Assembly: GCA_963966185.1 (NCBI GenBank)
Contig: CAWZYM010000280.1
Coordinates: 310,001 to 374,000 of the forward strand
Origin: Rhabditoides inermis
Taxonomy: Eukaryota > Nematoda > Chromadorea > Rhabditida > Rhabditidae
Direction of reading: 5' to 3'
Length of the DNA: 64,000 nucleotides
Both the position numbers and the translations under genes were made by a program. The notes beneath the pieces are model-generated. The model searched no databases and was not told the DNA's origin. It saw nothing but the letters and a program-made list of their open reading frames with translations. Positions 43,592 to 56,755 of this stretch are shown here, piece by piece. The first letter of the stretch is position 1. Each line of letters begins with the position of its first letter.

Positions 43592-45473
43592 AGCAGCTAA
43601 TAGTAGCGCCAAGACCACTTCCGATATTGTTGCTTTTTTATCGTTGTGAAGTTATTTTGTGTAATGAATGCGTTTTGAAGTGTGAACAATGGGAACCAGT
43701 ACAACGTTGGAATATAAAACTGCAACACGTAGGTGACCTGTAAACTTCGACAGTTCGACAGTTCGACGTTTATAGTTCGACTGTACGACATGTCGAACTT
43801 TCCCCAGATTTCGAATTCCGGCCACGTTTGTTGCGCGCTGGGGCCTGTTTTTTTTGTGTCGCGGGTACGATTCACTGTTTGGAGGACATTTTTGATTCGG
43901 ATTGATTTTTTAATAATGTTTTAGATCAGAATCGCATATCGATCACTGTTTGAACTTCTTAATATCCAAATTATAACCGAAATTGCGAATGATGAATGAT
44001 GACGAATTTCTTACTAGAGTTTTAGTTGATAAAAGTCATTAAAGGATGTAAACGGACAATGTATTATTCCCTGATCTTGAGGATGGGGTCAGTTTCGTTC
44101 TCTTCATTGAAGACGAGTTTTGAAGTTCTGTTTGCGCAGAAAAATTGGTAAAAATTACAAACAAGCCACTCCAACCTGAAGATCAGGCAAGATTACATTG
44201 TCCGGATACATCCTCTAATGACTTTTATCAACTGAAACATTAGTTATACATAAAAATCGCATACATGCTCATGCCTTTTGAGAACTTTCCTTCTGCGTGG
44301 AAGCTTTGCCAACCCACTCGGACAGTTTCAATAATGTGATTGAGTGCGCGAGAGTACTCTTTTACTCTTTCTCTCTTTATCTTTATCTCTCTTTCTCTCT
44401 CCCTCTCTCTTTCCCCCCTCCTCCTCTCCCCCTCTCTCATTTCTCTCTCCCTCTCATTTCTTTTCTCTATCCCTCCCCCTCTCCCTCCCTCTCTCCTTCT
44501 TTCTTTCTCTCATCCTCTCTCCCTCCTTTCTCTTCTTTCTCTCCTCCCTCTCTCAACTCTATTATGTACATGCCGGCTACTTACACCTAATCCACAAGTT
44601 CGTTTCCAATGAATGAGAGATAAAATTTCTGATGTCAGTACTGTTCAGTGCACTGTAGATCTATTGGACACGGTTCAAACGGAATATATTTCTCACGATC
44701 AGTGTGATCCCACAAGCATTTGTGTGAACGATGCAAAGTCTATGGGACACGCACCTCGAGTGAACTGCGGCAGGTGATGCTCGGGTTGGCGCTTTCGAAG
44801 GGGGACAGGGGCGAACGAGTACTGAGTGGAAGCAGAGTTGGTGTGGCAGCAGGCGGCGAGTGCAGACGAGCACTCTGTTCCAGCCAGCTGAGTCAGACAC
44901 ATTCTAACGTTGAACGCGAATCACGTGGATTGGAATAGTATTAGTATACCGCAAATCATAATAACACCAGGGAAACGATAAGCCATAACAGGTGTGATAG
45001 AGGTTAACGAAGTGAAAAAGTGTCATCATCAGGATATTGCGATTCTGAATAAATGATTGATTTAAACAATCGAAAATGACAATGGAGCAACGAATTAACG
45101 AATAGAGCAATATTGAGAAATCAAATTTAATCAAAGCTGTTTCGAAGAGGAGAGTAAGGAGCACTACTGTATCGAGTAGCTGATAAAACACGAAACATAA
45201 TATTAACGGGGAAACAGTGATATAATAGATAAATCAAGTGGAGAGAAGAACGAAGTGGAGAGAAGAACGAAAACAGAAGAATAAGGGGATGATCCGAGTA
45301 TAACAGGAGGAGAATAAATGTGTGTCAGGAGAGAGAAGGGCAGGATGGCCGGAAGTAACGCTGCCCGTGGCACCACGCCTACTCGAATATCATTTACCTC
45401 CTTGGGTCGCAGTGATCGGATTTGCCCGCGGCTCTGATTCAAATGGGATGTCCGTGGGCAAAATATCCCACAG

Positions 45474-45631
45474 AAGGGAGAGAGAGGGAGAGGGATAGGG
45501 AGAGGGATTGAGAGAGGGAGAGAGGGAGAGAGAGATAGGAAACGAGAGAGAGAAAGAGAGAGAGAGAGAGAGGGAGAGAGAGGGAGAGGGAGAGGGAGAG
45601 GGAGAGGGAGAGGGAGAGGGAGAGGGAGAGG

Positions 45632-45667
<36 letters not shown>

Positions 45668-45702
45668 GAGAGAGAGAGATAAGAAGAGAGAGAGACTGTG
45701 GT
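45474..45702. repeat. (GA)n / (GGGAGA)n purine tract
   Basis: About 230 bp of almost pure purine, including a run of gggaga hexamers near 45575-45632. Long frames on both strands here are artefacts. Confidence 0.85.
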
Positions 45703-45993
45703 GTTTCGATAGCAGCTGAACCGCGGACTCCCAGTGACTTAAGAATGGAGAAGGAAGGCGAGTACCAGGTGGAAGTGATGAACAGTGGTTGCTTGGTGAG
45801 GAGGAACAATGTCGTTCACCTGGCAAAAGCAGGAGCTTTCCAGCCGTTCTCTGTTTGCGGCGTGATCAAGGAGGTCGGTGTCGCCTACGCCGACCTCTCC
45901 GTGAATAGGCCGTAGATAGAGAATGAACAAAGCAAACAACACGGAGTATAAGAGCGCTCACTGTATCCCCATAGCTCATCCCCATCCTTCCAG

Positions 45994-46115
45994 CCATCCG
46001 TTGTTCCCCGTCTGGTGTTGCACCATGTGTGGCGCGAGCAGGGCCTGGAATACCAAGAAGAGGAACGCTGGCGGCTGCTGGCTGGAGCAGTTTTTAGTCT
46101 CTTATCGAGACCACT
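45994..46115 (+). pseudogene. Fragment of an F-box-like last exon (copy B)
   Basis: After a ttccag acceptor the text (ccatccgttgttccccgtct) follows the last exon of copy A at 42609, with shared gaccac / gagagc-type spacing but a different open frame. No other exon of the family is visible nearby. Reads as a decayed duplicate. Confidence 0.5.
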
Positions 46116-46544
46116 AGAGCGCAGGAATCTAGCAGTGACAACTATCCCCTTCGGAACATTGCTGGTACGTGTTTATTGTTGTGTCTTTGTTACCAGAAGC
46201 CAGAATACATGTTGTATATCATCGAATTGAGCCTGAGTGAGTGAAAACCTACCTACAATGCGCGTTCAAGTTACCGCCAACTCCTCTCGATTTATAAACG
46301 TTTTTGTTACATCACGTGTTGCTTTGGATTGATTATCATGTATGCTGACGGCTCTCATCCGTGATTGCCTGGTCACATGTTTTACGGCTTTGATGTCTCC
46401 TAATCTGGCGGCCTCTGCATTGTAAATGGCACTCGACAGTCTGTTGGCAAAGCCGACCCCCCCCCCCAAAGTACCTCTCAACTCTCACTTGTTGCGTTTG
46501 TGCACAACAATTTCACTTGTCACTTGTCAGTCTTACTCGAGGAC

Positions 46545-46699
46545 ATGACAGCTAAACCGGATACACAGGTTTGTTCCTGGTGTACAGTTCGAACTTGGAT
46601 TGTGCGTGAGTGATCGCTTCAGCATGCTCTCTCCGCCTTTGAATCGCTAGACGACAATGCCTATAGATACATCTTCAGATATCTGGGTTTCCAGGTGGT

Positions 46700-46745
<46 letters not shown>

Positions 46746-47535
46746 AATTCTCTCTCTCTCTTTCTCTCTCTCTCTTTCAATATGTACTTGGACATGCTAT
46801 ATTTTTAGGAGCGCTGTGAGCTGCGACTTGCTTCTCGTGCCATGAAAGATGCGTGCGGGCGGATCGCCCCATCTCGTTGTTTGCTCCAAGTCTCGCTGGT
46901 ATCACACCTGATCCTATGCTAAGATTCCGAACGCGTATTCAGTACGATGGTGGCTACGCAGTAGGCTTTTATCTCCAAAGCAAGATCATAGACTATGGAC
47001 CCACCGCAGATCAATAGTTGGGTGAGTTGATATACTTATGCTTTTGCTCGATGAAATTGTCTGCTACAGAGAAGTGTCTCGATCTCGTTCACGGCGCTTT
47101 TGGAAGCATTATCACTGATTTTATCTTCGAGTTGTGTTGTGAGGTAAATGAAAAAGGTTAACTAACAATAATATCGAATCTACAGGTCACTCCTCGCCTC
47201 TTTACTATCATTTCTCAAATGCCGAAACTGAAAAATGTTAGTATTTGCTGGGAAGAAGAGCAAACTGTTGATGTGCCAAGTAAGTTTACAGCTGCTTATG
47301 ATGTTGTTGTTTATATCACCATTAGTTTTTTAGTTGCCACATACCCGCGAGTTTCGAGACCGATCGATTTTTCCATTTTTGCATTGGATGTTGAATCAGA
47401 GGTAAACTAAGATTTGACGTTGAACCCACAAAAACAAAACCGGAATTCAGAAACTGTTTCCGCTATTCGGAAATATCAACAAACTTACACTCGCCGAATA
47501 CAACCAGGTATTTTTTCTTCTTCCTTTTTTCCCAA

Positions 47536-47584
<49 letters not shown>

Positions 47585-48809
47585 TCTCCCTTCTCCTCCT
47601 CCTTCTCTTTCTTCTATAAAATAGTAACTTTCAGGAGGACGATGAGACTCTCGCCGACTTGAACTTGCACTTCAAGTCCATTTGCATAGAGTGAGTCTCA
47701 GAATGTGTGTCGTAGCGTAAAGACGACGGGGGCTGCTGTGCCGCCCGATCATCTTATTGTATTTCCTTCTATCTCGTGTTTTCACCACAAACGCATATGA
47801 ATAAAACTATTATTATTATTAAAATATCGAGTGTTCTCAGATTGCTGGACGCCGACGACCTCTCTTGTCTCTCCGCGCACTGCGACACACTCCACTTCGG
47901 CACCGTCATCATGCACGCACTCACAGACATGCGCGTTCCAAACGTGAGACGATTGCACATATTATGCAAGTGAAGCCAAATCTCAAGTAGAGGTCAGACT
48001 CAACTTTTGCTGGCAAAAGACCTTCAGAAAGATCTCAGAACGGCCGCGCACCCTCAGAAAGATCCCCAGAAAGATCCTCATAAATATCTCAGAACGCGCC
48101 CCCACCCTCGAAAGCAGAAAGTGTCTTTTTGTATCATAAACGGCTTTGTGATACATAATCGAATCTGACCTCGCCTTCAAAGCCAGATTACTTAAAATGA
48201 ATGTGTTATCTCATAAAATTCTCTCCAATTCTTCAGGAATGGGCGGGGCTTATTTTGAAACATAAACATAAACTTCACGGTTTTATGTCATTCAACTACA
48301 CAATTTTTAATTCACTAAAAGTAGCAAAGGAGATCGAACCGAGAATAACACGCGTCTCTCTTGCCACTGCGCCACGCGGTCAGTTGAGAGCGAGCGCACA
48401 GAGTCCGCTCTCGTTGCCGATCGACTGCCGAATGCGTGCGAATGACAAACACCAAACAGGGGCCAGCAAATTGAAGAGCGCGCGAGCGGTGCGGATACAT
48501 TTTCCACTTCTACAGCCTTTCGACGGTTCCCGGATTGTAGCGTACGATTGCAGCTCGGCAGAGTGTCCGTGCTGGTGCACCGTGAAGACATCTACGACGA
48601 GGAGGTGATGCGGAGTTCGGGAGTGCTGTGCGAGAAAGGTGAGAGGAGCACATCGAAATGAGAACAGGCGCGTCCTCGCAGCGCGCTCGTGCGGCAGCCT
48701 CGTGTTTGCGTGGCCGTGGATCGGACGCCGGGATGTTCCTGCGAAGGATCGCCTCGCCTTCGAAGCACTCGTGGCAAAGGCCGGGGCAGAGGTCGACTAT
48801 GAGCTGTGA
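46545..48809 (+). CDS. F-box-like protein, copy C (diverged)
   Basis: Paralogue of copy A. Exon blocks with good splice sites read HALSAFESLDDNAYRYIFRY (F-box first helix, to 46694), ERCELRLASRAMKDACGRI (46810), LYLOCK-free leucine-rich segments such as PRLFTIISQMPKLKNVSICW (about 47186-47279), KLFPLFGNINKLTLAEYN (about 47448-47504), LSAHCDTLHFGTVIMHAL (about 47842-47943) and the end LAFEALVAKAGAEVDYEL. The pairs DDAFAYIYRYL / DDNAYRYIFRYL and LSEHCDTL / LSAHCDTL tie it to copy A. The start codon is uncertain (ATG at 46545 is a guess), and the second exon needs a frame-keeping splice before a stop at about 46921. Introns carry a TC tract, a MITE (47990-48172) and a tRNA-like repeat. It may be functional or recently decayed. 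Confidence 0.45.
46704..46776. repeat. (TC)n intron tract
   Basis: Follows the first F-box exon of copy C directly after its donor (gtggttca). Confidence 0.85.
47990..48172. mobile_element. Small inverted-repeat element, family of 17572-17744
   Basis: Ends gaggtcagact and tcgaatctgacctc are inverted complements. The interior shares the agaaagatctcagaacggcc phrases with the Srx 4 intron copy. Intronic in copy C. Confidence 0.7.
48326..48384 (-). repeat. tRNA-derived sequence
   Basis: Minus strand shows gaccgcgtggcgcagtggca (A box region) and ggttcgatctcc (B box). There is no pairing 3' acceptor strand, so it is a tRNA-derived repeat rather than a gene. Confidence 0.5.
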
Positions 48810-49844
48810 ACAATCAAATAAATTCCATCGTAGATGTTGTGCTACTTTTTTCACATGTTTCATTCTTGTCTTATTTCTGTTTCGAATTTTTCTCATTTAT
48901 GTAACACATCTGTCGGATATTGTTGCTCCGGATCGCAGTTCGTTCATTTTAGACAATCAAGCTATGCTTTTTTCTTCCCATCACATCGATCGCGAAGATG
49001 TTTTCTTGAAATTTTGTTTTGCTTTTGAAGAGTTCCAATGTCAATGTCGTGAATAAGTGTGAGTGGTGATATCGCGTCGAGATGTGGAAATAGAACGATA
49101 TATATGCTCTAATACCGAATCATGAATCATATTTTGAATGCGCAGTGGCGATTTATTTTCAATTTCAAGTATCATTAAAATAGATATTAGCCTAGAACTT
49201 ATTTGCGAAAGGACGACTGATCGTTACTCTCAAATCCACTATTACGCCACTTTGCCAAAAAGTAATTGAGAAATGAGCCTTTTTGAGATATACGATCAGT
49301 GTGCATGTTTATATCAGTCTTTTCCGAATTCGATGTTCGAAAAACATGTAGTTCAGTAAATCTCTTCTCTCAAACCTTCTTCAAGCTCTGATCTTCCCAC
49401 ACATCCACTTTTTGCAGCTTCGTTTCAGAGTTGACCACGCCGTCAGAACGTCTCAGATACGTCTGAAACAAACTTATCCTAACTTATTACTGTCGGCCTA
49501 CCGCGAGAGGCGCCATGCTTTCCCTTCCGTACTTCGACGGTCAGACGCCCGTGTGCTGGCTGATCCTATTTGGCATACATGCGCACATCCGTGTGCACAG
49601 AGGATACCACTGAAAGTGTGAGTAGCGTATAACATTCGAAACTATTTACATTCGCATATGCCGACGCCAGTCAAATGGTCTTTTCCGTTCTAATTGTGTG
49701 AGTGACAGGAATAGCGGCGAGATGTGAAACGAAGGACGAATGTTTCGAGATGAAACGACATCCGCTCTGCTCCCGCATTATTCCCGTATCCGCATCATTT
49801 CGCCTCATCGAGTACTAGCAAGCGGCCGAGGGTGATCATAGTGC

Positions 49845-49901
<57 letters not shown>

Positions 49902-49911
49902 CCCTTTTTAG
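48810..49911. other. Between F-box-like copy C and the ABC transporter
   Basis: The missing first exon or exons of the ABC gene should lie here. An acceptor-bounded plus frame at about 49420-49550 (LRFRVDHAVRTSQIRLK) is open but not recognisable. A (TC)n tract at 49848-49897 precedes the first certain ABC exon. Confidence 0.4.
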
Positions 49912-52243
49912 TTCCGTTTCTGCACTCCCTTCGACCTCTTTCTCCTTTATGTGGGCGGGGCTTCGGGCATACTCGCCGGAATGTTGCAGAACATGCAGGC
50001 GTTCGTCTTCACACCACTCGTCGACCAGATGCTCGGTATCGATCGATTATCGATCGATTATCGCTTGATTAATTCAGAGTCACAGAAGGAGTTTGTGTCG
50101 GGATCACTCAACGTGACACGTCTACAGGCTTCGTTCTCGTCGGCAGCGGTGCACTATCTGTACTATGGACTAGCCATGTTCGCCTGTGTCACTGTTTCGG
50201 TGGGTGGAGATATATGTTTTTTGGACAGTAGCCTTGATCAGCAACTTTTTCAGATGATGTGTCTATGCACTGTATGCGAGCGAGTGATGGGCGCCATCCG
50301 GCGGCAGTACCTCTCCTCTGTGCTGCGACAGGAGACTGCGTGGTTCGACCGGCAGCCGACCGGCGAGACTGCGAGCCGCATCAATGAGTGCGTACCTCTT
50401 CAGCTACTCGATGTTCCACTGCCATCTTTCAGGAGCATGGATCGCGTTCGAGAAGCATTCGGCGACAAGCTCGCATTTCTATTCATTCAAGTAAGTTCAC
50501 CACATTAATTGACAAAACCTTATGAAAATCGAAGTTTAAACTATTTCTTTCAAAGTAATCCAAGGGATAGAAACATATCGAATTTTTCTCCCACTGTAAT
50601 CCAGAGGATCGAAGCAGGTCGAATAATTCTCCTACCGTAATCCTAAGGGAACGAAGTAGATCAAATTATTATCCTATCGTAATCCTAAGGGATCAAATCA
50701 GCTCAAATTATTCTCCCACCGTAGTGCTAAGAGTACGAAGCAGATCAAATTATTTTCCCACCGTAATCCTAAAGGATCGAAGCAGATCAAATTATTCTCC
50801 TACCGTAATCCTAAAGGATCGAAGCAGATCAAATTATTTTCCCACCGTAATCGTAAAGGATCGAATCAGCTCAATTTATTCTCCTACCGTAATCCTAAGG
50901 GAGCGAAGCACATAAAGTTATTCTCCTACCGTAATCCTAAAAGATCGAATGAACTCACTATTTTTTTTCCTTTCGTAAACCTAAGGGATCGAAGCAGATC
51001 CAATTTTTCTCCCACCGTAATCCTAAAGGATCGAAGCAGATCAAATTATTTTCCCATCGTGGTGCTAAGAGAACGAAGCAGATCGAATTATTTTCCCACC
51101 GTAATCCTAAAGGATCGAAGCAGATCAAATTATTATCCTACCGTAATCCTAAGGGATCAAATCAGCTCAAATTATTCTCTTACCGTGAAAATAAGGGAAC
51201 GAAATAGATCAAATAATCAAATTATTCTCCTACCGTAATCCTTACGGATCGAAGCAGATCAAATTATTCTCCCACCGTAATCCTAAGGGATCGAAGCAGA
51301 TCAAATTATTTTCCTACAGTAATTCTAAGGAATCGAAACAGATCAAATTATTCTCCCACCGTAGTGCTAAGAGTACGAAGCAGATCAAATTATTTTCCCA
51401 CCGTAATCGCAAAGGATCGAATCAGCTCAATTTATTCTCCTACCGTAATCCTAAAAGATCGAATGAGCTCAAATTGTTCTCCTATCGTAATTCTAAGGGA
51501 TCGAAACAGATCCAATTTTTCTCCCACCGTAATCCTAAAAGATCTAAGCAGATGAAATTATTCTCCTACCGTAATGCTAAGAGAACGAAGCAGATCGAAT
51601 TATTCTCCTACCGTAATCCTAAGGGATCTAAGCAGCTCAAATCATTATCCTATCGTAATCCTAAAGGATCGAAGCACATCAAATTATTCTCCTACCGTAG
51701 TCCTAAGAGAGCCGTTTGTTTTCAGCTCGGCTTCCTCATCTCCGGCGCGTCGATCGGCGTGTTCTTCTGCCCGCGAGTCGCCGCCGTCCTCCTCTCTGCA
51801 GTCCCCGTCGTACTCATCCCATTCTTCTGCATAGTCCAGGTGAATAGACATTGAGGGTTTCATCATTGTCCTTCAGTCTCTCATCTCGTGTGCATCCGAG
51901 GAGAAACGCCAGCTGGAGCGCTGCTCTTCCATAGCACAGGAGGTGTTCGACGGTATCAAGACGGTGATGGCGTTCAACGGACAGGCGGGGGAAGAGAGCA
52001 GGTGGGTCACCTCACTGATCCTTTGCGGAAGAGAGGAAGCGGATGCCAGCCGGGACTTGATCCGGTCTTGCAGGTTCGCCGCCTCCCTCTCCCGCTCGCC
52101 CGCCCGCCGCGCCATTCTTCTCGTGTCCATCGTCTCCGCACTGCCTGTCGCCGCCGTCGTCGCCCTCATTGCAGTGTCGTTCTAGTGAGTGTATTATGTA
52201 GTTGCAATAATGTCACACTTAGCAGCAGCGAGTGTCTAACATC

Positions 52244-52342
<99 letters not shown>

Positions 52343-55300
52343 GAGTTTGATGACGATGTTGCAGCTACGGTAGCGCACTCACCGCCTCCGGAGCAACGAC
52401 GCTCGGCGCAGTGTTCGCGTCGTTCTGGTCCGTTGCCTATATCGTATATCGATCGATCTGATTACAGCGCAGACCTGCTGTTTCTAGACCTGCTGTTTCT
52501 AGGCCGTCTATCAACGTGCTCATCTCGATAGTGACGGCGATTCCGCACCTGGGAACATTGGCGCAGTCACTAGCCAGCCTGCCACATGTGTTCCGCATCA
52601 TTGACAGGGTGCGTTTCCTCTATGATACTCAGAGTACGGACAGTCGCTTCAAAACATCCTCTTCGTGTTCCGAAAGCGAAGAGAGTTTCGAGAAGACGCC
52701 GCTTCTTCAGTCAGACAAGACTATGACTTTCAGAAACCCTCAGTCTCCCCCGGCGCACTCACCGTCTCCTCTCTTCGCGGGAGTATCGAAGTGAGAGGAG
52801 TGAGCTTTGCGTATCCCACCCGACCCGATGTGCCAGTGCTCAATGGGATCGACATCAAGGTCAGTCTTATGATGTAGTTCATAAGCACACCATAAAAAAT
52901 ATAGATCAATCCCGGTGAGAGGATCGCGTTCGTGGGTCAGTCTGGGAGTGGCAAGAGCTCACTGCTCGGACTGCTGATGCGGTTCTATGAGCCGACGGAA
53001 GGAGGGGTGGGTCACCGTGTCTCTCGTATACTCTCACATGACATCCAGATCTTTCTCGACGGCATTCCCATCTCGTCCATCCACCCCGACTCTCTTCGGG
53101 CCTGTATCGGTCTCGTGTCGCAGGAACCTGCGCTGTTCGCGGATACGGTAGCCAATACTCGTTACTGTAGTTTGTGTGTTTCGTAGGTCGCCAACAACAT
53201 CCTGCTCGGCAATCCTTCGCTCTCTCGGGAAGAGGTGGAGAAGTTCTGTCGACAGGCAAATGCGCACGAGTTCATCATGCAACTACCAAAGGTATACGAA
53301 CACGATCATTTCGAATTTAGTTCAGTAGACGAAATGAGTTGGCTCGAGTGAGAGTGTATAGAAACTGCAGCGCAAGTGAAGAGAGTGCAGGTTTCACTTT
53401 TGGGAAACTGTTAAAAACATGAACTCTCAAAAACTTTCGTGAAAACCGAGGCGCTGTCAAGATTTCTATTAAAAGTGTAGGGCTACGATACTCGCATCGG
53501 AACAGGCGGAGTACAGTTATCAGGTGGACAGAAGCAGAGGATAGCTATTGCACGGTGAGAGAGAGAGAGGGAGAGAGAGGAAGAGAGAGAGAGAAAGAGA
53601 AAAAAAAGGGATATGCCAACTACAGTACTCTGGCCCGCCGCCCCTCTATCATCCTCCTCGACGAGGCTACATCAGCGCTCGACTCAGAGAGCGAGCAGGC
53701 TGTTCAGAGAGCGCTCGACAATGTGAGAGTGTGCCTCTCTACTGATGGGAACGGAACTCACATTCAGATCCGCTCCGACTGCACTCTCATCTCGGTCGCT
53801 CATCGACTGTCGACCATTCAAGACTCGGACTGCATCTACGTATTCGACAAGGGCGCCATTGTAGAGAGTGGCACGCATGAGCAACTTGTGCGCATGAAGG
53901 TATTGTTTGTTCTTGATGTAACTGCGAACTTTGAAACGCCTTCGAAACACGACTGAACAGTGAGTTCGAAAGCCTTTTTGAACAAACTGTGTTTAAGTAA
54001 TTGACCACACATGTGATTGAGGGTGTGTACTGCTCGCTCGTCTCCTGCCAGCTGCTCTCACTCCGACCCGCCCACTCATCCAGTCTCATGTCCACGTCAC
54101 TCGAACCATCCACCTCCACTGAACCACTCGGTATACATTACCGTAGTCAGTATACTACAGTATACCCATAGTGTCCGCCACACCGCATCCAGTGGTCGAA
54201 GAGGAGCAGGGAGAGGGAGAAGGCGTCACGTTCAGAGACATGGGTGGGCTGGGGATAGCGATGGTGACACGTCCTTCTCAGTCCTCTCCGAGTGGCGCTC
54301 CTTCCTGCCGGGCGTCGCTCTCTCCTGCCTCCGCGGACTCGTCTTCCCCACCTTTGCCGTCTTCTACGGATGCATGATGGACGTGCGTGTGAAACATATC
54401 CATACGTTTTGTTAAACGTATGTACGTTTCACTCTCGATACGTTTCAGGCGCACTCGCTGCCCACGGAACACATGCTGTTCACTGTGAAGATGTACGCGT
54501 TCTGGCTCGCACTGCTCGCCATCTGGGCGGGAGGAACACACGTGGGTCACAAAATACAAACTACAAACTATAGTAACCCTCCAGTTCCTCGGCTCCTATC
54601 TAGTGGGTGTTTCCGGTCTAGGAATGGCGGACCGACTGCGACTGCGGCTCTTCCACAACATTGTTTGGCAGGTGTTTTTTTCTGTTGGTGGTAGCTGATC
54701 AACGAGATTTATAGGACTGTGCCTATTTCGATAAGAAAGGGCACTCGGCAGGTGCACTCGTGGCGTCTCTCAACACTGAGCCGAATAGTTTGAAAGCGGT
54801 ACTAGCTACAGTAGACACACGGTTTACTGTATTTCCCATTTAGGCAGTTGACATTCGGTGCTCGGAGGCGATCAACTCACTCACTTCCATAGCTGTCGGA
54901 ATGGTCGTTGCCTACTGGGTTGGGCCGCAGATTGCGAATATCGGACTCATAGGAATTGCGGTTAGTGAATTGAAGTATATAGTAATACAGTATTCAGGAC
55001 TTGTATTGTAGATTTTGGTCGTCTCCACATTCGCTGTTGCTGTTATACTGAAACGCCGCAGCGTTAAGGATAGTGCATTGGCGGGCGAGGCTGATAGGGT
55101 GAGATTCGCCCTCACCTTCTCTTCATCAATACATGTCAGTGTGGTACCGAGTCTATCAACAACCATCGCACAATCGCTTCACTCAGCCAGCAAGACCACT
55201 TTGCCAGCAAGTACAGCGCCGCTCTGGTACCCGCGGAGAGAAGGGCGTTCGTGAAAAGTGAGTGACATCATATACAGGGTATCCCGCCGGTTCACGGAAC

Positions 55301-56704
55301 GGCAGCCATCTCGCTGCATTATTTTCTAGACATCATTTCATCGCATCTAGTCGCGCTATCGGCCTGCGCAAAACCATTCGACCGCGCGATTCGCGCGCTT
55401 GTCGGTCTGGTTTTGGGGAAATGAGGGTCATTTGCAAGTCAAATGAAGCAGATCGGAGCATCTTCCAGAGCTAATAACTTTCGGACTTTTCCGATAAAAT
55501 GAAATTTTCAAAGTGTATAGGTCTGTATACGGCCCATCGATTGTGGTGGGCTTTTTTCGATATCTCAAAAACTATGAGAATTATCATCAATAAAGTGGTA
55601 AAAACGACCATTTTTCAACGGGAAAACTAGAAACTTCAATAACTTGGTTCCAACTGAACCAAATTGCACCGAATTTGCACACCACGTCCGGAAGACACAT
55701 ACGAAGAGATTGTCGTGGACTTTTCTTAAATTTCTAATTTTGAACGGAGTTGTCTCACGAAAATCTCATAATTCATAATGACCCTGTTTATTCATGCATA
55801 AAATAGACTCATACCAGTGACTTCAATTCATTCTTGGGTCATTAGATTACTATTATTATTGACGTGTCGAGCTCCGGGTATTCCTTTGCTTCACCTCGTC
55901 CTGTCTTTTCCCGGCTTTAGCCTATGTATGTCTCTAGCGCTCTAGCCTTCTAGGCACAACTGTATGCACCCTATGATTATGATTGTGTTGTCATATTCAT
56001 ATATAACGGTTCTGGATAAACGTTTGATTTCTTGATTTTCAACTTATTCAGACCTGCTCACCGCTCTGTTGTTTGCTCTCAATCGCACACACATCTTCTT
56101 TTTCTTCGCTGCCGCTTATCCGCTGTCGATGTACTTTTTGGGAGACTATTCGCCGGCCGAAATATTCAGGTAGTTCAGAAAAAGACATCATTGATATTGT
56201 CTATCTTGTCAGCGCGATCGAAGCATGTAATACATCAATGTACAGTGTGCTTCCGATTGCGACGTACATTCCGGAACTAGTGAGGTGCGAAGGATGCGAT
56301 TCACAGTGGGGCCAATGAATGAATGTCAGAGGACAATCCAGTCTCGCAGTTGCTTCGAAGATGCTTCGAATTGAGCCTCGAATCGCTTCCGAAAACAGAA
56401 CCGAGTGCCGTCCGGTACGACCTTGATTCGATCAACGAATCACTCTCAAAACACAGGAAATCAGTGGCAAGTTGCATGTGAGAAGTGTCGAGTTCGGATA
56501 CAACAACACGGAACCGTCGTCGATTCTGAAAAGAGTGCATTTCAAGGTAACACACCTGGTGAACAGTTACTGTATACTGCTGCCTAGGTGAAACCAGGAA
56601 AGACTGTTGCGATCGTGGGTTCGTCGGGCTGTGGGAAGAGCACGGTGCTGAAGCTCATACAACGATTCTACGAGCCCACTAGAGGAGGCATAGTGAGCTG
56701 ACTG

Positions 56705-56755
<51 letters not shown>

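Larger units (their letters stand above)
42773..45960. other. Repeat-rich intergenic stretch
   Basis: Contains gggagggagagactt repeats at 42900-43050, the second 272-bp element (43320-43591), a pyrimidine tract (44360-44562) and a purine tract (45474-45702). A 60-codon plus frame at 45745-45915 (starts MEKEGEYQVEVMNSG) is the only clean frame. It has no recognised domain and could be a fragment of the F-box-like family or chance. Confidence 0.45.

Noticed and set aside
44297..44616. Ser/Leu/Pro frames of about 90 codons
   Set aside because: Produced by a ctctctccc pyrimidine tract.
45203..45826. 207-codon minus frame of Ser/Leu/Pro
   Set aside because: Purine/pyrimidine repeat read on the complementary strand; no non-repetitive domain.
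50724..51854. Repetitive frames [14 protein letters not shown]
   Set aside because: Lie in the minisatellite intron between two conserved ABC exons; kept only as a finding on the repeat.
52166..52378. Polyglutamine-like frame
   Set aside because: Antisense reading of intronic (GTT)n inside the ABC transporter.
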